DNA of 50,665 nt from an uncultured Bacteroides sp. (GTDB lineage: Bacteria > Bacteroidota > Bacteroidia > Chitinophagales > Chitinophagaceae): assembly GCA_902168085.1 (NCBI GenBank), contig CABHOP010000053.1, forward strand, positions 1 to 50,665, read 5' to 3'. Within the stretch, counting starts at the first letter, position 1. Each line of letters begins with the position of its first letter. Made by a program: the position numbers and the translations under genes. Of the stretch, positions 15,310-22,333 are shown in pieces. The notes beneath the pieces are model-generated. The model was not told the origin of the DNA. It saw only the letters and a list, made by a program, of their open reading frames with translations, and did no database searches.

Positions 15310-16899
15310 TTAGAACTGCGAGGTAAGACCGAAACGCACACCGCTAAAGGCAGGCTCATATCGGCACACACCACCCGTACAGTTGATACCTTCCACCTGT
15401 TTTACGTAAGATGCCGTAATACGGTGCGGGCCTGTTCTGTAGGCAGTAAATACGTTGTAGTAGTGCTTACCATCGCCGGGAGGTGAGGTAGGCCCCCTTT
15501 GAATGTTATACATGTCAGACACGGCAAATGACCAGTGCGGAGATACATTCAGCTCCAGCAGGCCAAACAGCCATGAACCGTAATCCTGCTCCGTATGCTG
15601 GTATTCCCATTCTGTACGGATAGATGTTTTGCTGGTAAGGCGTTTTGTAACCTCGAAGAAAGGAATCATCGATTCTACTATCGGCACACCAGGTTTCAGC
15701 TGATACACTTCCTGGTTATAGCGCATATATTGAAAACCACCTTGCAATATCCAGTCTTTAAAGCCACGGTATTCTGCTTCGATATAACCTTCGCGATATA
15801 GCTCTACATCTTCCAGTGTATTGATATAAGTACCATTCAGCGTGATGTCTAAGTTATCATTAGGTGTCACCAGCACATCGCCACCTATAGCCATTTCAGA
15901 CAGGTCTTGAGAAGCCGGTGTGTAACGGGCCATCAGGCGTTGCGGGCGCATACGTGCTACGATAGGCTGCCAGTTCATCATACCACGCAGCAGCACCTCG
16001 TTGGGCGATGTGCGCATGATGAATTTTTCCGTGCGCTTACCTGTCAGGTTTACGGCGATGCCTTTACGTGCATAGCCCAGTGTAGTATACACTACATTGC
16101 CCGGTGCATCGTGCAATATGTTATCGCGCGTATCTACATAGGCTTCGTGCGTTTTGTAGGCACCTTCTACATACCATGAGAAATCGCCCACGGTAAGTGT
16201 GTTGTAAGCTGTGAAGGCATACATATTGTACCTGGGTACAAAGCGCGTGATGCTATCCTGGCTATTGATAGTACCTACTATCTTGTCCATATTGTTCTGG
16301 TCAAGTGTACGGTTCAGCGCACCTACACCGGGTATGATGTGTACTTTATCGCCCAGGTTGAAATCGCCCTCGATGTTCAGGCCCTTCACGATGGGTGCAT
16401 AGCGCTCGTACAGAAATTTGTGCTGGCCGGTAAAGCCTTTGATGTATATATTGTTTGCTACCTGGTATTTCAGGTGCACGCCTACCAGTGCATTATCTAT
16501 CAGCAGGCCACGGTCTTCGTATGCACGGAAGAGGATACCACTACCTATCTGGTCGTAAATGTAACCGGCAGTTACCGTAAGGCCATGTATCTCTTTACTC
16601 ACACTCCATGCACCGATACCAAAACCGCTTAATGCCTGTACGGGATTGTACAGGTTTGAATTGTGAAAGGCATCTGCACGCAGTGTTGCCGTAAACCCTT
16701 TGTAATTATATCTGAGACTCAACCAGGCTTCACCACCACTAAGGTAGTTGTCGTATAACGGATTGTTGGCAGCATTGATAGCCGAATCGCGCTGAAAGAA
16801 ATTCGCGTTCATCATCAGGTCGCCGGATAGTGTACCCTGCGCATGCAGGTTACTGTTTAACAGCAAAGCTGCTGTTAAAAAAAGCACGACTTTTTTCAT
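15310..16899 (-). CDS. DUF6029-like outer-membrane beta-barrel protein
   Basis: 529 residues from MKKVVLFL. Signal peptide ending HAQ, then a long run of alternating hydrophobic/aromatic beta-strands ending in Phe (LTSQF), the typical signal for barrel insertion. The N-terminal part (GDLMMNANFFQRDSAI, YLSGGEAWLSLRYNYKGF, GIGAWSVSKEIHGLTVTAGY) resembles what I remember of DUF6029. The open frame starts earlier at a TTG, but that codon lies inside the 17-bp palindrome; the ATG with the signal peptide is the better start. Divergent from the TlpA-like gene. Confidence 0.75.
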   Translation of the reverse strand: MKKVVLFLTAALLLNSNLHAQGTLSGDLMMNANFFQRDSAINAANNPLYDNYLSGGEAWLSLRYNYKGFTATLRADAFHNSNLYNPVQALSGFGIGAWSVSKEIHGLTVTAGYIYDQIGSGILFRAYEDRGLLIDNALVGVHLKYQVANNIYIKGFTGQHKFLYERYAPIVKGLNIEGDFNLGDKVHIIPGVGALNRTLDQNNMDKIVGTINSQDSITRFVPRYNMYAFTAYNTLTVGDFSWYVEGAYKTHEAYVDTRDNILHDAPGNVVYTTLGYARKGIAVNLTGKRTEKFIMRTSPNEVLLRGMMNWQPIVARMRPQRLMARYTPASQDLSEMAIGGDVLVTPNDNLDITLNGTYINTLEDVELYREGYIEAEYRGFKDWILQGGFQYMRYNQEVYQLKPGVPIVESMIPFFEVTKRLTSKTSIRTEWEYQHTEQDYGSWLFGLLELNVSPHWSFAVSDMYNIQRGPTSPPGDGKHYYNVFTAYRTGPHRITASYVKQVEGINCTGGVCRYEPAFSGVRFGLTSQF

Positions 16900-16942
16900 T
16901 AAAAGGTTGTTAATTTTAACAAGATTGGCGAATTTAGTCTCT

Positions 16943-16959
16943 TTGCCAAACTTTGGCAA
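16943..16959. promoter_or_regulatory. 17-bp palindrome in the DUF6029/tlpA divergent promoter region
   Basis: Perfect inverted repeat TTGCCAAA-C-TTTGGCAA centred in the 96-bp gap between two divergent genes. For the minus-strand gene the arms also supply a TTG at -33, 20 nt from TAAATTCG. The layout fits a shared operator for a dimeric regulator. Confidence 0.55.
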
Positions 16960-16995
16960 GATTTTGGATTACATTATACTAAAACAGACAAGTTT

Positions 16996-17496
16996 ATGAA
17001 AAAAGTGTTGGCAACAGTGTTTGCCGTTGCATTGTCAGGAATAGCTGCCTATGCCCAACCCGCAGAATTACCCAATACGCAGATAAAGGATGTTAATTCA
17101 AGCAAAAAGATAGCTTTCGACCAAACGGTGGAGAAAGGAAAAGTAACGCTCATTAACTTTTGGGCTACCTGGTGTGTACCTTGCAAAAAGGAGATAAAGA
17201 ATGTGCGCGAAAAGATGGCACAATGGAAAACAGAAGCGGACTTCAACTATATGACGATATCTATCGACGAGTCTCGTGCAGAGGGCCTGGTACGCAGCTA
17301 CGCCAAATCGCAAGGCTGGGACTTTCCTTATTATATAGATGCCAATTCAGACCTGAAACGCTCGCTGAACTTCCAGACCGTACCTTTTACCATGATCATA
17401 GACAAGAATGGTAAAGTAGCCTACACACACGCAGGCTATGAAGAAGGTGGTGAAAATGAAGTATTCAACAAAGTGAAAGAACTGGCTAAACAGTAA
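16996..17496 (+). CDS. TlpA/ResA-like periplasmic thiol-disulfide oxidoreductase
   Basis: 166 residues: signal peptide (MKKVLATVFAVALSGIAAYAQ), then a thioredoxin fold with active site WCVPC in TLINFWATWCVPCKKEI and the cis-Pro loop TVPFTMIID. Such proteins keep periplasmic Cys reduced, for example in cytochrome c maturation or cargo folding. Divergent from a barrel gene over a palindrome, which suggests shared control. Terminator at 17523. Confidence 0.9.
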   Translation: MKKVLATVFAVALSGIAAYAQPAELPNTQIKDVNSSKKIAFDQTVEKGKVTLINFWATWCVPCKKEIKNVREKMAQWKTEADFNYMTISIDESRAEGLVRSYAKSQGWDFPYYIDANSDLKRSLNFQTVPFTMIIDKNGKVAYTHAGYEEGGENEVFNKVKELAKQ

Positions 17497-17522
17497 AATC
17501 CATTTTTTAGATAGTTTGACGG

Positions 17523-17551
17523 TACCCCTGCCTTTTTGCAGGGGTATTTTT
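17523..17551 (+). terminator. Terminator of the tlpA-like gene
   Basis: 9-bp stem TACCCCTGC/GCAGGGGTA around a 6-nt loop, then TTTTTGT. Confidence 0.85.
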
Positions 17552-17582
17552 GTATATTGTAGTATACGCAAACCAAAGGACT

Positions 17583-18095
17583 ATGTTACAGAAATCGATA
17601 CAGGAAGCATTGAACAAACAGGTAGAAATGGAAGCGGAATCATCGCAGGCATACCTGGCAATGGCATCGTGGGCAGAAATACAGCCGGGCCTGGATGGGG
17701 TGACGGAATTCTTCTACCAGCAATCGAACGAGGAACGTATGCATATGCTGAAGCTGATACGCTATATAAATGAGCGTGGCGGCTTTGCAGTAGTGCCGGA
17801 ACTGAAGCAGCCCATCATTACGTTTCAGTCGCTGCAACGTGTATTTGAAGAGTTTCTGAAACATGAAATAAGGGTATCTGAAAGTATCAACGAACTGGTA
17901 GGCCTTGCCCTTATGGAAAAAGACTTTGCTACGCACAACTTTCTGCAATGGTATGTGAGTGAGCAGATAGAAGAAGAACACCTGGCACGCACCCTGAATG
18001 ATAAGCTGGAACTGGTAGGCGATGATAAGAGTGGTATCTACCTGTTTGACAGGGATATTATGCTATTCCGCCCTAAGGAAGGTGGCAAGAAGTAA
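17583..18095 (+). CDS. Non-haem ferritin
   Basis: 170 residues from MLQKSIQEAL. Stores iron as ferric oxide in a 24-mer cage and detoxifies it. Ferroxidase ligands can be read: Glu in QVEMEAESSQAYLAMASW, the E-x-x-H pair in SNEERMHMLKL, and EEEHLARTL in the fourth helix. Length fits FtnA-type ferritins. The open frame continues upstream to 17550 but the ATG at 17583 starts the first helix in the usual place. Ends in a bidirectional terminator. Confidence 0.93.
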   Translation: MLQKSIQEALNKQVEMEAESSQAYLAMASWAEIQPGLDGVTEFFYQQSNEERMHMLKLIRYINERGGFAVVPELKQPIITFQSLQRVFEEFLKHEIRVSESINELVGLALMEKDFATHNFLQWYVSEQIEEEHLARTLNDKLELVGDDKSGIYLFDRDIMLFRPKEGGKK

Positions 18096-18120
18096 ACTTC
18101 GCAATAATTAAGTAAAAAAG

Positions 18121-18150
18121 AAGGCGCTATATAAATAGCGCCTTTATTAT
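18121..18150. terminator. Bidirectional terminator between ferritin and PQQ-protein genes
   Basis: 10-bp stem AAGGCGCTAT/ATAGCGCCTT with an ATAA loop; T-rich tracts on both sides (TTATTATTTCT forward, CTTTTTTA reverse). Confidence 0.8.
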
Positions 18151-18169
18151 TTCTTATATGGATAATCAA

Positions 18170-19318
18170 TTAATAAGCTGCAGAGCCGGTAATGGTAGGG
18201 TAATATGCCCTTGTCAGGTCGTAATACACCGGAGATGTTTGTACCGGACCATTGATATTATATTTCCATTTCAAAACGCCTGATGTATCGAAAGTATACA
18301 TATGCTTATCGAAGCTGGCTGCATATACGGTACCATTGTGTACCAATGGGGTTGATTGTACCAGTGCTCCCATCTGGTATTTCCATTTCAGTGTGCCATC
18401 TATAATGTTAACGGCATACAGGTGAGAATCGTAGCTACCGATATACACTACCTGGTTGGCTGCTGCCGGAGAAGATATGATACGGTCGTTTGTTTTGAAC
18501 ATCCAGCGCGGCTGCTTGGCGGCTGTGTCTATGCAATAGAGGTAGTTATCATTGCTACCTATTATTACATTTCCACCATACATGATGGGGGAAGACAGCA
18601 CCTGTGCCTGCGTAATGAATGACCACCTGATGGTACCACTGTTTACATCCAATGCATACAGGTTGCCATCCGGAGAGCCAACATAGATGTATGGAGGGCT
18701 CACCAATGGAGATGAGAACAATCCGAAACCAACAGTACCCAAGTCTGTTGTCCATAAAACAGAACCATTGGCCGTGCTAACGGCATGTACCTTGTTATCA
18801 ATGGTTGCTACTATAATATTGCCGCTACTCAGCGCCAGCGAAGCCTGGATACCCGCAGTCAATTTAACAGTCCACCTGGGGGTTTTTGAGTTATAAGGCA
18901 CGGCGCTCAAATAACCTTCTGTAGTACCGAAATAAACGCTGTTTCCATCGGCCACCGGAGAGGAAATGATACCGCCGGCCAGTGTGTCGGGCGGATTCAG
19001 ATCGATGGTGTCTTTTAATTTAGCTGCTTTTATATCTACCGTAAACACAAGGTCATTACTTTCGCCTGCAACGTATATTTTATCTCCTACTACCAGTGGT
19101 GTGGCAAAGATATTATCGTGCATGTTTATTTCCCATTTGCGTGCACCGCTTACAGGATCTAAGGCATAAAAGATTTTATTTTGACTAGCTATGAATACCG
19201 ATGCAGAATATGTAGGCTGCAGTGGCTCATCAGGGCTGTAAGTGTGTTTCTTACATGCAGAAAACAGTACGCATGTTGCAGTAGACACCGCTAAGGTTCT
19301 CATCAAACGTTGCAGCAT
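18170..19318 (-). CDS. PQQ-like beta-propeller lipoprotein (BamB-like fold)
   Basis: 382 residues. Lipoprotein signal peptide with lipobox FSAC (residues 19-22) then Lys-Lys. The rest is seven or so repeats of a propeller blade ending in a W/Y-D or L-W-K signature (ARKWEIN, PRWTVKL, SVLWTTD, TIRWSFI, PRWMFKT, TLKWKYQ, VLKWKYN). Fold resembles BamB and quinoprotein dehydrogenases, but no PQQ-enzyme catalytic residues are evident, so a protein-binding scaffold is more likely. Single-gene unit. Confidence 0.85.
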   Translation of the reverse strand: MLQRLMRTLAVSTATCVLFSACKKHTYSPDEPLQPTYSASVFIASQNKIFYALDPVSGARKWEINMHDNIFATPLVVGDKIYVAGESNDLVFTVDIKAAKLKDTIDLNPPDTLAGGIISSPVADGNSVYFGTTEGYLSAVPYNSKTPRWTVKLTAGIQASLALSSGNIIVATIDNKVHAVSTANGSVLWTTDLGTVGFGLFSSPLVSPPYIYVGSPDGNLYALDVNSGTIRWSFITQAQVLSSPIMYGGNVIIGSNDNYLYCIDTAAKQPRWMFKTNDRIISSPAAANQVVYIGSYDSHLYAVNIIDGTLKWKYQMGALVQSTPLVHNGTVYAASFDKHMYTFDTSGVLKWKYNINGPVQTSPVYYDLTRAYYPTITGSAAY

Positions 19319-19347
19319 GATTCGGATAGTTATATTATTAAGTTATG

Positions 19348-19377
19348 CAAAATAGTTGATTTAGTCTTTTATTGCAA
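19348..19377 (-). promoter_or_regulatory. Possible promoter of the PQQ-propeller gene
   Basis: TTG (19377-19375), 20-nt spacer, TATTTTG (19354-19348), one base short of TAnnTTTG. Confidence 0.4.
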
Positions 19378-19382
19378 TAGCG

Positions 19383-19427
19383 GAAAAAATAAATCCGGTC
19401 TTTTTTGTAATAAAGACCGGATTTATT
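19383..19427 (-). terminator. Terminator of the rpsU-xerC-hpf operon
   Basis: 16-bp stem (AATAAATCCGGTCTTT with its complement), 8-nt loop, followed by T5 on the minus strand; 24 nt after the hpf stop. Confidence 0.9.
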
Positions 19428-19450
19428 GTCAAATGGTTAGGATTTGCGCA

Positions 19451-19753
19451 CTATACAGCCGCAGCCTTGTCTTTATGGCGCTTTATACGGTTTACCATAG
19501 CGTCGAAAGCCAGGTCGAAAGACTCTTCAAAAGCCTTAGACTGATGTTTTACAAAGAAGGACTGCTTCGGTACGTACACTTTTATCTCGGCTATCTTGTC
19601 TTTTATATTATGCACCACATTGTCGAGCACCAGGTACACTTCTACGCCAATTATCCTGTCGTGGAATGTCCTCAACTTCTCCAGTTTCTTATTCACATGT
19701 TCTAACAGCTTGTTATCCGCGTCGAAGTGCACTGACTGAATTTGTACGTTCAT
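19451..19753 (-). CDS. hpf: Ribosome hibernation promoting factor (short HPF/RaiA)
   Basis: 100-residue protein of the HPF/YfiA family, which binds the 30S decoding centre and holds ribosomes inactive in stationary phase. The beta-alpha-beta-beta-beta-alpha layout is visible: MNVQIQSVHFDADNKLLEHVNKKLEKL, VEVYLVLDN, KIAEIKVYVPKQSFFV, SFDLAFDAMVNRIKRHKDK. It lacks the C-terminal dimerisation domain of long HPF. Last gene of the rpsU-xerC-hpf set, 33 nt after xerC. Confidence 0.9.
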   Translation of the reverse strand: MNVQIQSVHFDADNKLLEHVNKKLEKLRTFHDRIIGVEVYLVLDNVVHNIKDKIAEIKVYVPKQSFFVKHQSKAFEESFDLAFDAMVNRIKRHKDKAAAV

Positions 19754-19786
19754 AATTCAACATTTAAAGGTTAAAAATATATATGG

Positions 19787-20677
19787 TTATCCTCTCGGAT
19801 GATTCAACTTATGTATTTCTTTCAGTTTGTCTATATTATTGTGCGTATATACCTGCGTAGCTGCCAGGCTGCTATGCCCCAGCAGTTCTTTTATGGCTTG
19901 TATATTAGCACCATTGTTTAGCAAATGAGTAGCAAAAGTGTGCCGCAAAATGTGCGGGCTGCGCTTTGAAAGCGTAGTAACCTGTGACAGATAATGCTTT
20001 ACCACCCTGTAAACATAACTTTCGTATAAAGGTCGGCCTGTTTCCAGCACTAATAAATGATGCGTATCATCCACAGGCAGGCTTTTCTTCTCTTGTATAT
20101 ATGCCTTGAAGGTATTAAGCATTTCGCTACTAAGGGGCACCAGGCGTTCTTTATTGCCTTTACCCAGTACGCGCAGCTGCTTCAGGCTCCATTCGATGTC
20201 ATTTTCTTTAATATTTATCAGCTCGCTGCGGCGTATGCCCAGCCTGTATAGCATTTCGCATATCAGCCGGTCGGTAGCGCCTTTAAAGCCCTCCTCAAAG
20301 GTTATTTCTTCCAGCAGGTTTTGCATTTCCTGTTCTTTCAGGTACATGGGCAGCCTATCTGGCAGGCGCAGGGCATGCAATTGCTTTACGGGGTTCTTTT
20401 CTACCACCCCGAGGCGCAATAAATATTTATAAAAGGAATTAAGCCCCGATAGCTTCCGGTTGATGCTGCGTGGTGCCAGCCCTTCATCTTTGAAAGTGGC
20501 CAGCCAGCTGCGTATATGAAAATGGGAAATATCAGCTACGGCATCTATATCGAATTGTGCCTTTGCGTATTGCTGAAATTGAGACAGGTCCGTTTCATAA
20601 GCGGTACGGGTATGCTGTGCATATCTTTTTTCAAACCTCAGGTATTGCAAAAAGTCCGTGATCCGTTGTCCTATCAT
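19787..20677 (-). CDS. xerC: Tyrosine recombinase XerC/XerD
   Basis: 296 residues, the usual length for Xer recombinases that resolve chromosome dimers at dif. N-terminal SAM-like DNA-binding domain (1-105), then the catalytic domain with the full R-K-H-R-H-Y set: Arg149 (GIRRSEL), Lys173 (GKGNKER), His242 and Arg245 (HILRHTFAT), His268 (LLGHSS) and nucleophile Tyr277 (QVYTH). Its place between rpsU and hpf is the standard Bacteroidota order, so this is the housekeeping copy rather than a mobile-element integrase. The start codon follows directly on a terminator-like hairpin. Confidence 0.93.
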   Translation of the reverse strand: MIGQRITDFLQYLRFEKRYAQHTRTAYETDLSQFQQYAKAQFDIDAVADISHFHIRSWLATFKDEGLAPRSINRKLSGLNSFYKYLLRLGVVEKNPVKQLHALRLPDRLPMYLKEQEMQNLLEEITFEEGFKGATDRLICEMLYRLGIRRSELINIKENDIEWSLKQLRVLGKGNKERLVPLSSEMLNTFKAYIQEKKSLPVDDTHHLLVLETGRPLYESYVYRVVKHYLSQVTTLSKRSPHILRHTFATHLLNNGANIQAIKELLGHSSLAATQVYTHNNIDKLKEIHKLNHPRG

Positions 20678-20720
20678 AATAAAACCTGGTACTGTAAATA
20701 TACAATATTACAGTACCAGG
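20678..20720 (-). terminator. Terminator/attenuator hairpin directly before xerC
   Basis: Perfect 13-bp stem (CCTGGTACTGTAA, complement TTACAGTACCAGG), 10-nt loop, then TTTTATT running straight into the xerC ATG. It would end the rpsU transcript and let only read-through reach xerC-hpf. Confidence 0.75.
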
Positions 20721-20755
20721 CACAATTATATTCCTGACAATTTTGTTAAATCGGA

Positions 20756-20950
20756 TTAATCCAATTGACCTGTCATCAGTTGCTGGCGATAAATCGCTTT
20801 CAGCACTTCTGTACGACGCTTAACAGACGGTTTTGTAAACGCCTGACGGCTGCGTAATTGATTAAGGGTGCGTGATTTCTCGTACTTTTTCTTGTACTTC
20901 TTCAGCGCCTTGTCTATATTCTCGCAGTCTTTAGAATCAATGATCAACAT
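20756..20950 (-). CDS. rpsU: 30S ribosomal protein bS21
   Basis: 64 residues from MLIIDSKDCENIDKALKKYKKKYEK, basic and helical as in other bS21 (LRSRQAF, KPSVKRR). In Bacteroidota bS21, with bS18 and bS6, hides the 16S anti-Shine-Dalgarno tail, so most mRNAs lack an SD. Here the SD-like AAAGGGAGG lies 8 nt before the ATG. The ORF could extend upstream through the SD, but the ATG at 20950 is placed correctly for both the SD and the family N-terminus. Confidence 0.95.
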   Translation of the reverse strand: MLIIDSKDCENIDKALKKYKKKYEKSRTLNQLRSRQAFTKPSVKRRTEVLKAIYRQQLMTGQLD

Positions 20951-20956
20951 AATGTA

Positions 20957-20968
20957 TACCTCCCTTTT
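20957..20968 (-). promoter_or_regulatory. Strong Shine-Dalgarno sequence of rpsU
   Basis: AAAAGGGAGGTA on the minus strand, 8 nt before the start codon, complementary over GGAGGT to the 16S 3' tail (ACCUCC). By eye no other start in this window has a comparable SD; galE has a shorter AAGGAG. Confidence 0.8.
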
Positions 20969-20983
20969 GGTAATTTGGGAAGG

Positions 20984-21014
20984 CAAAGGTAGTAAAAATA
21001 ATTATCTGAACCAA
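20984..21014 (-). promoter_or_regulatory. Promoter of rpsU
   Basis: TTG (21014-21012), 20-nt spacer, TACCTTTG (20991-20984): exact match to the Bacteroidota consensus, 33 nt upstream of the start codon. Confidence 0.75.
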
Positions 21015-21102
21015 CTTTTTAGGCACGGTGTTTGAAAACAGATAATTATAATGTCATAACTTCGTTTATAATAACGAGATGCAAACCCAAGCGGCAGGCA
21101 AT

Positions 21103-21663
21103 ATGTATAGAAGTTTAGTGTTTATTGTGATGGTGACGGTTTTAGCGCTATCCTGCAAAAAGGAAGAACCTTCGGCCAATATGAATATAGATGGCCTGGA
21201 TAGACCCTACTGCAACGATCCGGATGCTATCAATTACAACCAAACCTTTCCCGGCAAGCCGGATAACAGCATTTGCTACTTTCCTACGCAGCCATTTAAG
21301 GGTTCTTTTCTTTTCAAAGACTCTATATATGATGCTGATAATAAATTCCGCAAGGTGCAGGAGCTTTACATAACCCTGTCTGCCACTTCCAATACCAAAA
21401 TGGAAATGTTTGGCTTTTGCGGCGGCAGTGAACCACTGAAAATAACAGCCGACAGGTATTATAAAGCCACCATGGACTCTACCATTGTGCTGGTGAACAA
21501 TATAGAATACAACCTGTATGGCCAGTACCTGTGCCGCACGACAGATACCATCAGCGGCTACCTGCTGAAGGACAAGGTGGACTCCAACAAACTAACCTTC
21601 TTTTTTACCGTGGCCAGCGATTCAGGCGCCAGCTACCACAAGGGTATCGGCATTAAGCAATAA
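21103..21663 (+). CDS. Hypothetical lipoprotein
   Basis: 186 residues from MYRSLVFIVMV. Lipobox LALSC followed by Lys-Lys-Glu-Glu, an outer-membrane lipoprotein pattern. Mature part has four further Cys and a beta-rich middle (FKGSFLFKDSIYD, ELYITLSATSNTKMEMFGFCGG, EYNLYGQYLCRT). No family recognised. An ATG at 21079 (MQTQAAGN) is also possible; TTTG-N22-TAACTTCG at 21031-21064 would put the mRNA start close to that codon. It runs into ribE with a 16-nt gap, so the two may be co-transcribed. Confidence 0.7.
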   Translation: MYRSLVFIVMVTVLALSCKKEEPSANMNIDGLDRPYCNDPDAINYNQTFPGKPDNSICYFPTQPFKGSFLFKDSIYDADNKFRKVQELYITLSATSNTKMEMFGFCGGSEPLKITADRYYKATMDSTIVLVNNIEYNLYGQYLCRTTDTISGYLLKDKVDSNKLTFFFTVASDSGASYHKGIGIKQ

Positions 21664-21679
21664 TACAAGACCATACAGC

Positions 21680-22273
21680 ATGTTTACGGGCATAATAGAA
21701 GCTACAGGTATTATTACAGATGTAATAGCATCGGGTTCCAACATAGATTTTTGGGTAGAAAGCAAAATAACCCCCGAACTGAAGATAGACCAGTCGGTAG
21801 CGCATAACGGCGTGTGCCTCACCGTAGTAGCTATAGAGAACAACAGCTATAAAGTAACCGCAGTAGCCGAAACGCTGCAAAAAACCAACCTGGGCTGGTG
21901 GAAAGCGGGCGACATGGTGAACCTGGAACGTTCGCTAAGGCTGGGTGACCGGCTGGACGGCCATTTTGTACAAGGCCATGCCGATGCTACGGCTACCTGT
22001 GTAGAAAAGCAAATACTGGATGGTAGCTGGCTGTTCCGTTTTACTTACGATGCACAGTTTGCACCACTGGTGATAGAAAAAGGTTCGGCCTGCATCAATG
22101 GCGTGAGCCTTACGGTCTTCAACATCAAGGAAAATGAGCTGACCGTTACCATCATTCCTTATACTTACGAGCATACTAACTTTCAGCAAATAGAAGCCGG
22201 GACGGTGGTGAATATAGAGTTTGATGTGCTGGGCAAATACCTGCTGCGCCAGCAAGCGCTTACAAAAGCATAG
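21680..22273 (+). CDS. ribE: Riboflavin synthase, alpha chain
   Basis: 197 residues. Joins two molecules of 6,7-dimethyl-8-ribityllumazine to riboflavin plus a pyrimidinedione, last step of riboflavin synthesis. Tandem lumazine-binding domains are clear: MFTGIIEATG at the start, HNGVCLTV, GHFVQGHADATATC beginning the second half, then INGVSLTVF and IPYTYEHTNF. Normal length. No FMN riboswitch is visible upstream. Confidence 0.95.
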   Translation: MFTGIIEATGIITDVIASGSNIDFWVESKITPELKIDQSVAHNGVCLTVVAIENNSYKVTAVAETLQKTNLGWWKAGDMVNLERSLRLGDRLDGHFVQGHADATATCVEKQILDGSWLFRFTYDAQFAPLVIEKGSACINGVSLTVFNIKENELTVTIIPYTYEHTNFQQIEAGTVVNIEFDVLGKYLLRQQALTKA

Positions 22274-22333
22274 CATTACATTCATTTTCCATAATTTAGG
22301 ACGGGCGTTTACCCCACGCCCTTACCCCAATTG

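Noticed and set aside
16954-16977. Sigma70-like TTGGCA/TATACT pair before the tlpA-like gene
   Set aside because: The spacing is short (16 nt) and Bacteroidota primary promoters use TTG/TAnnTTTG; probably coincidental overlap with the palindrome.
19787-20677. Integrase marking an integrative element
   Set aside because: Housekeeping Xer between rpsU and hpf, with no att-like repeats or cargo genes.
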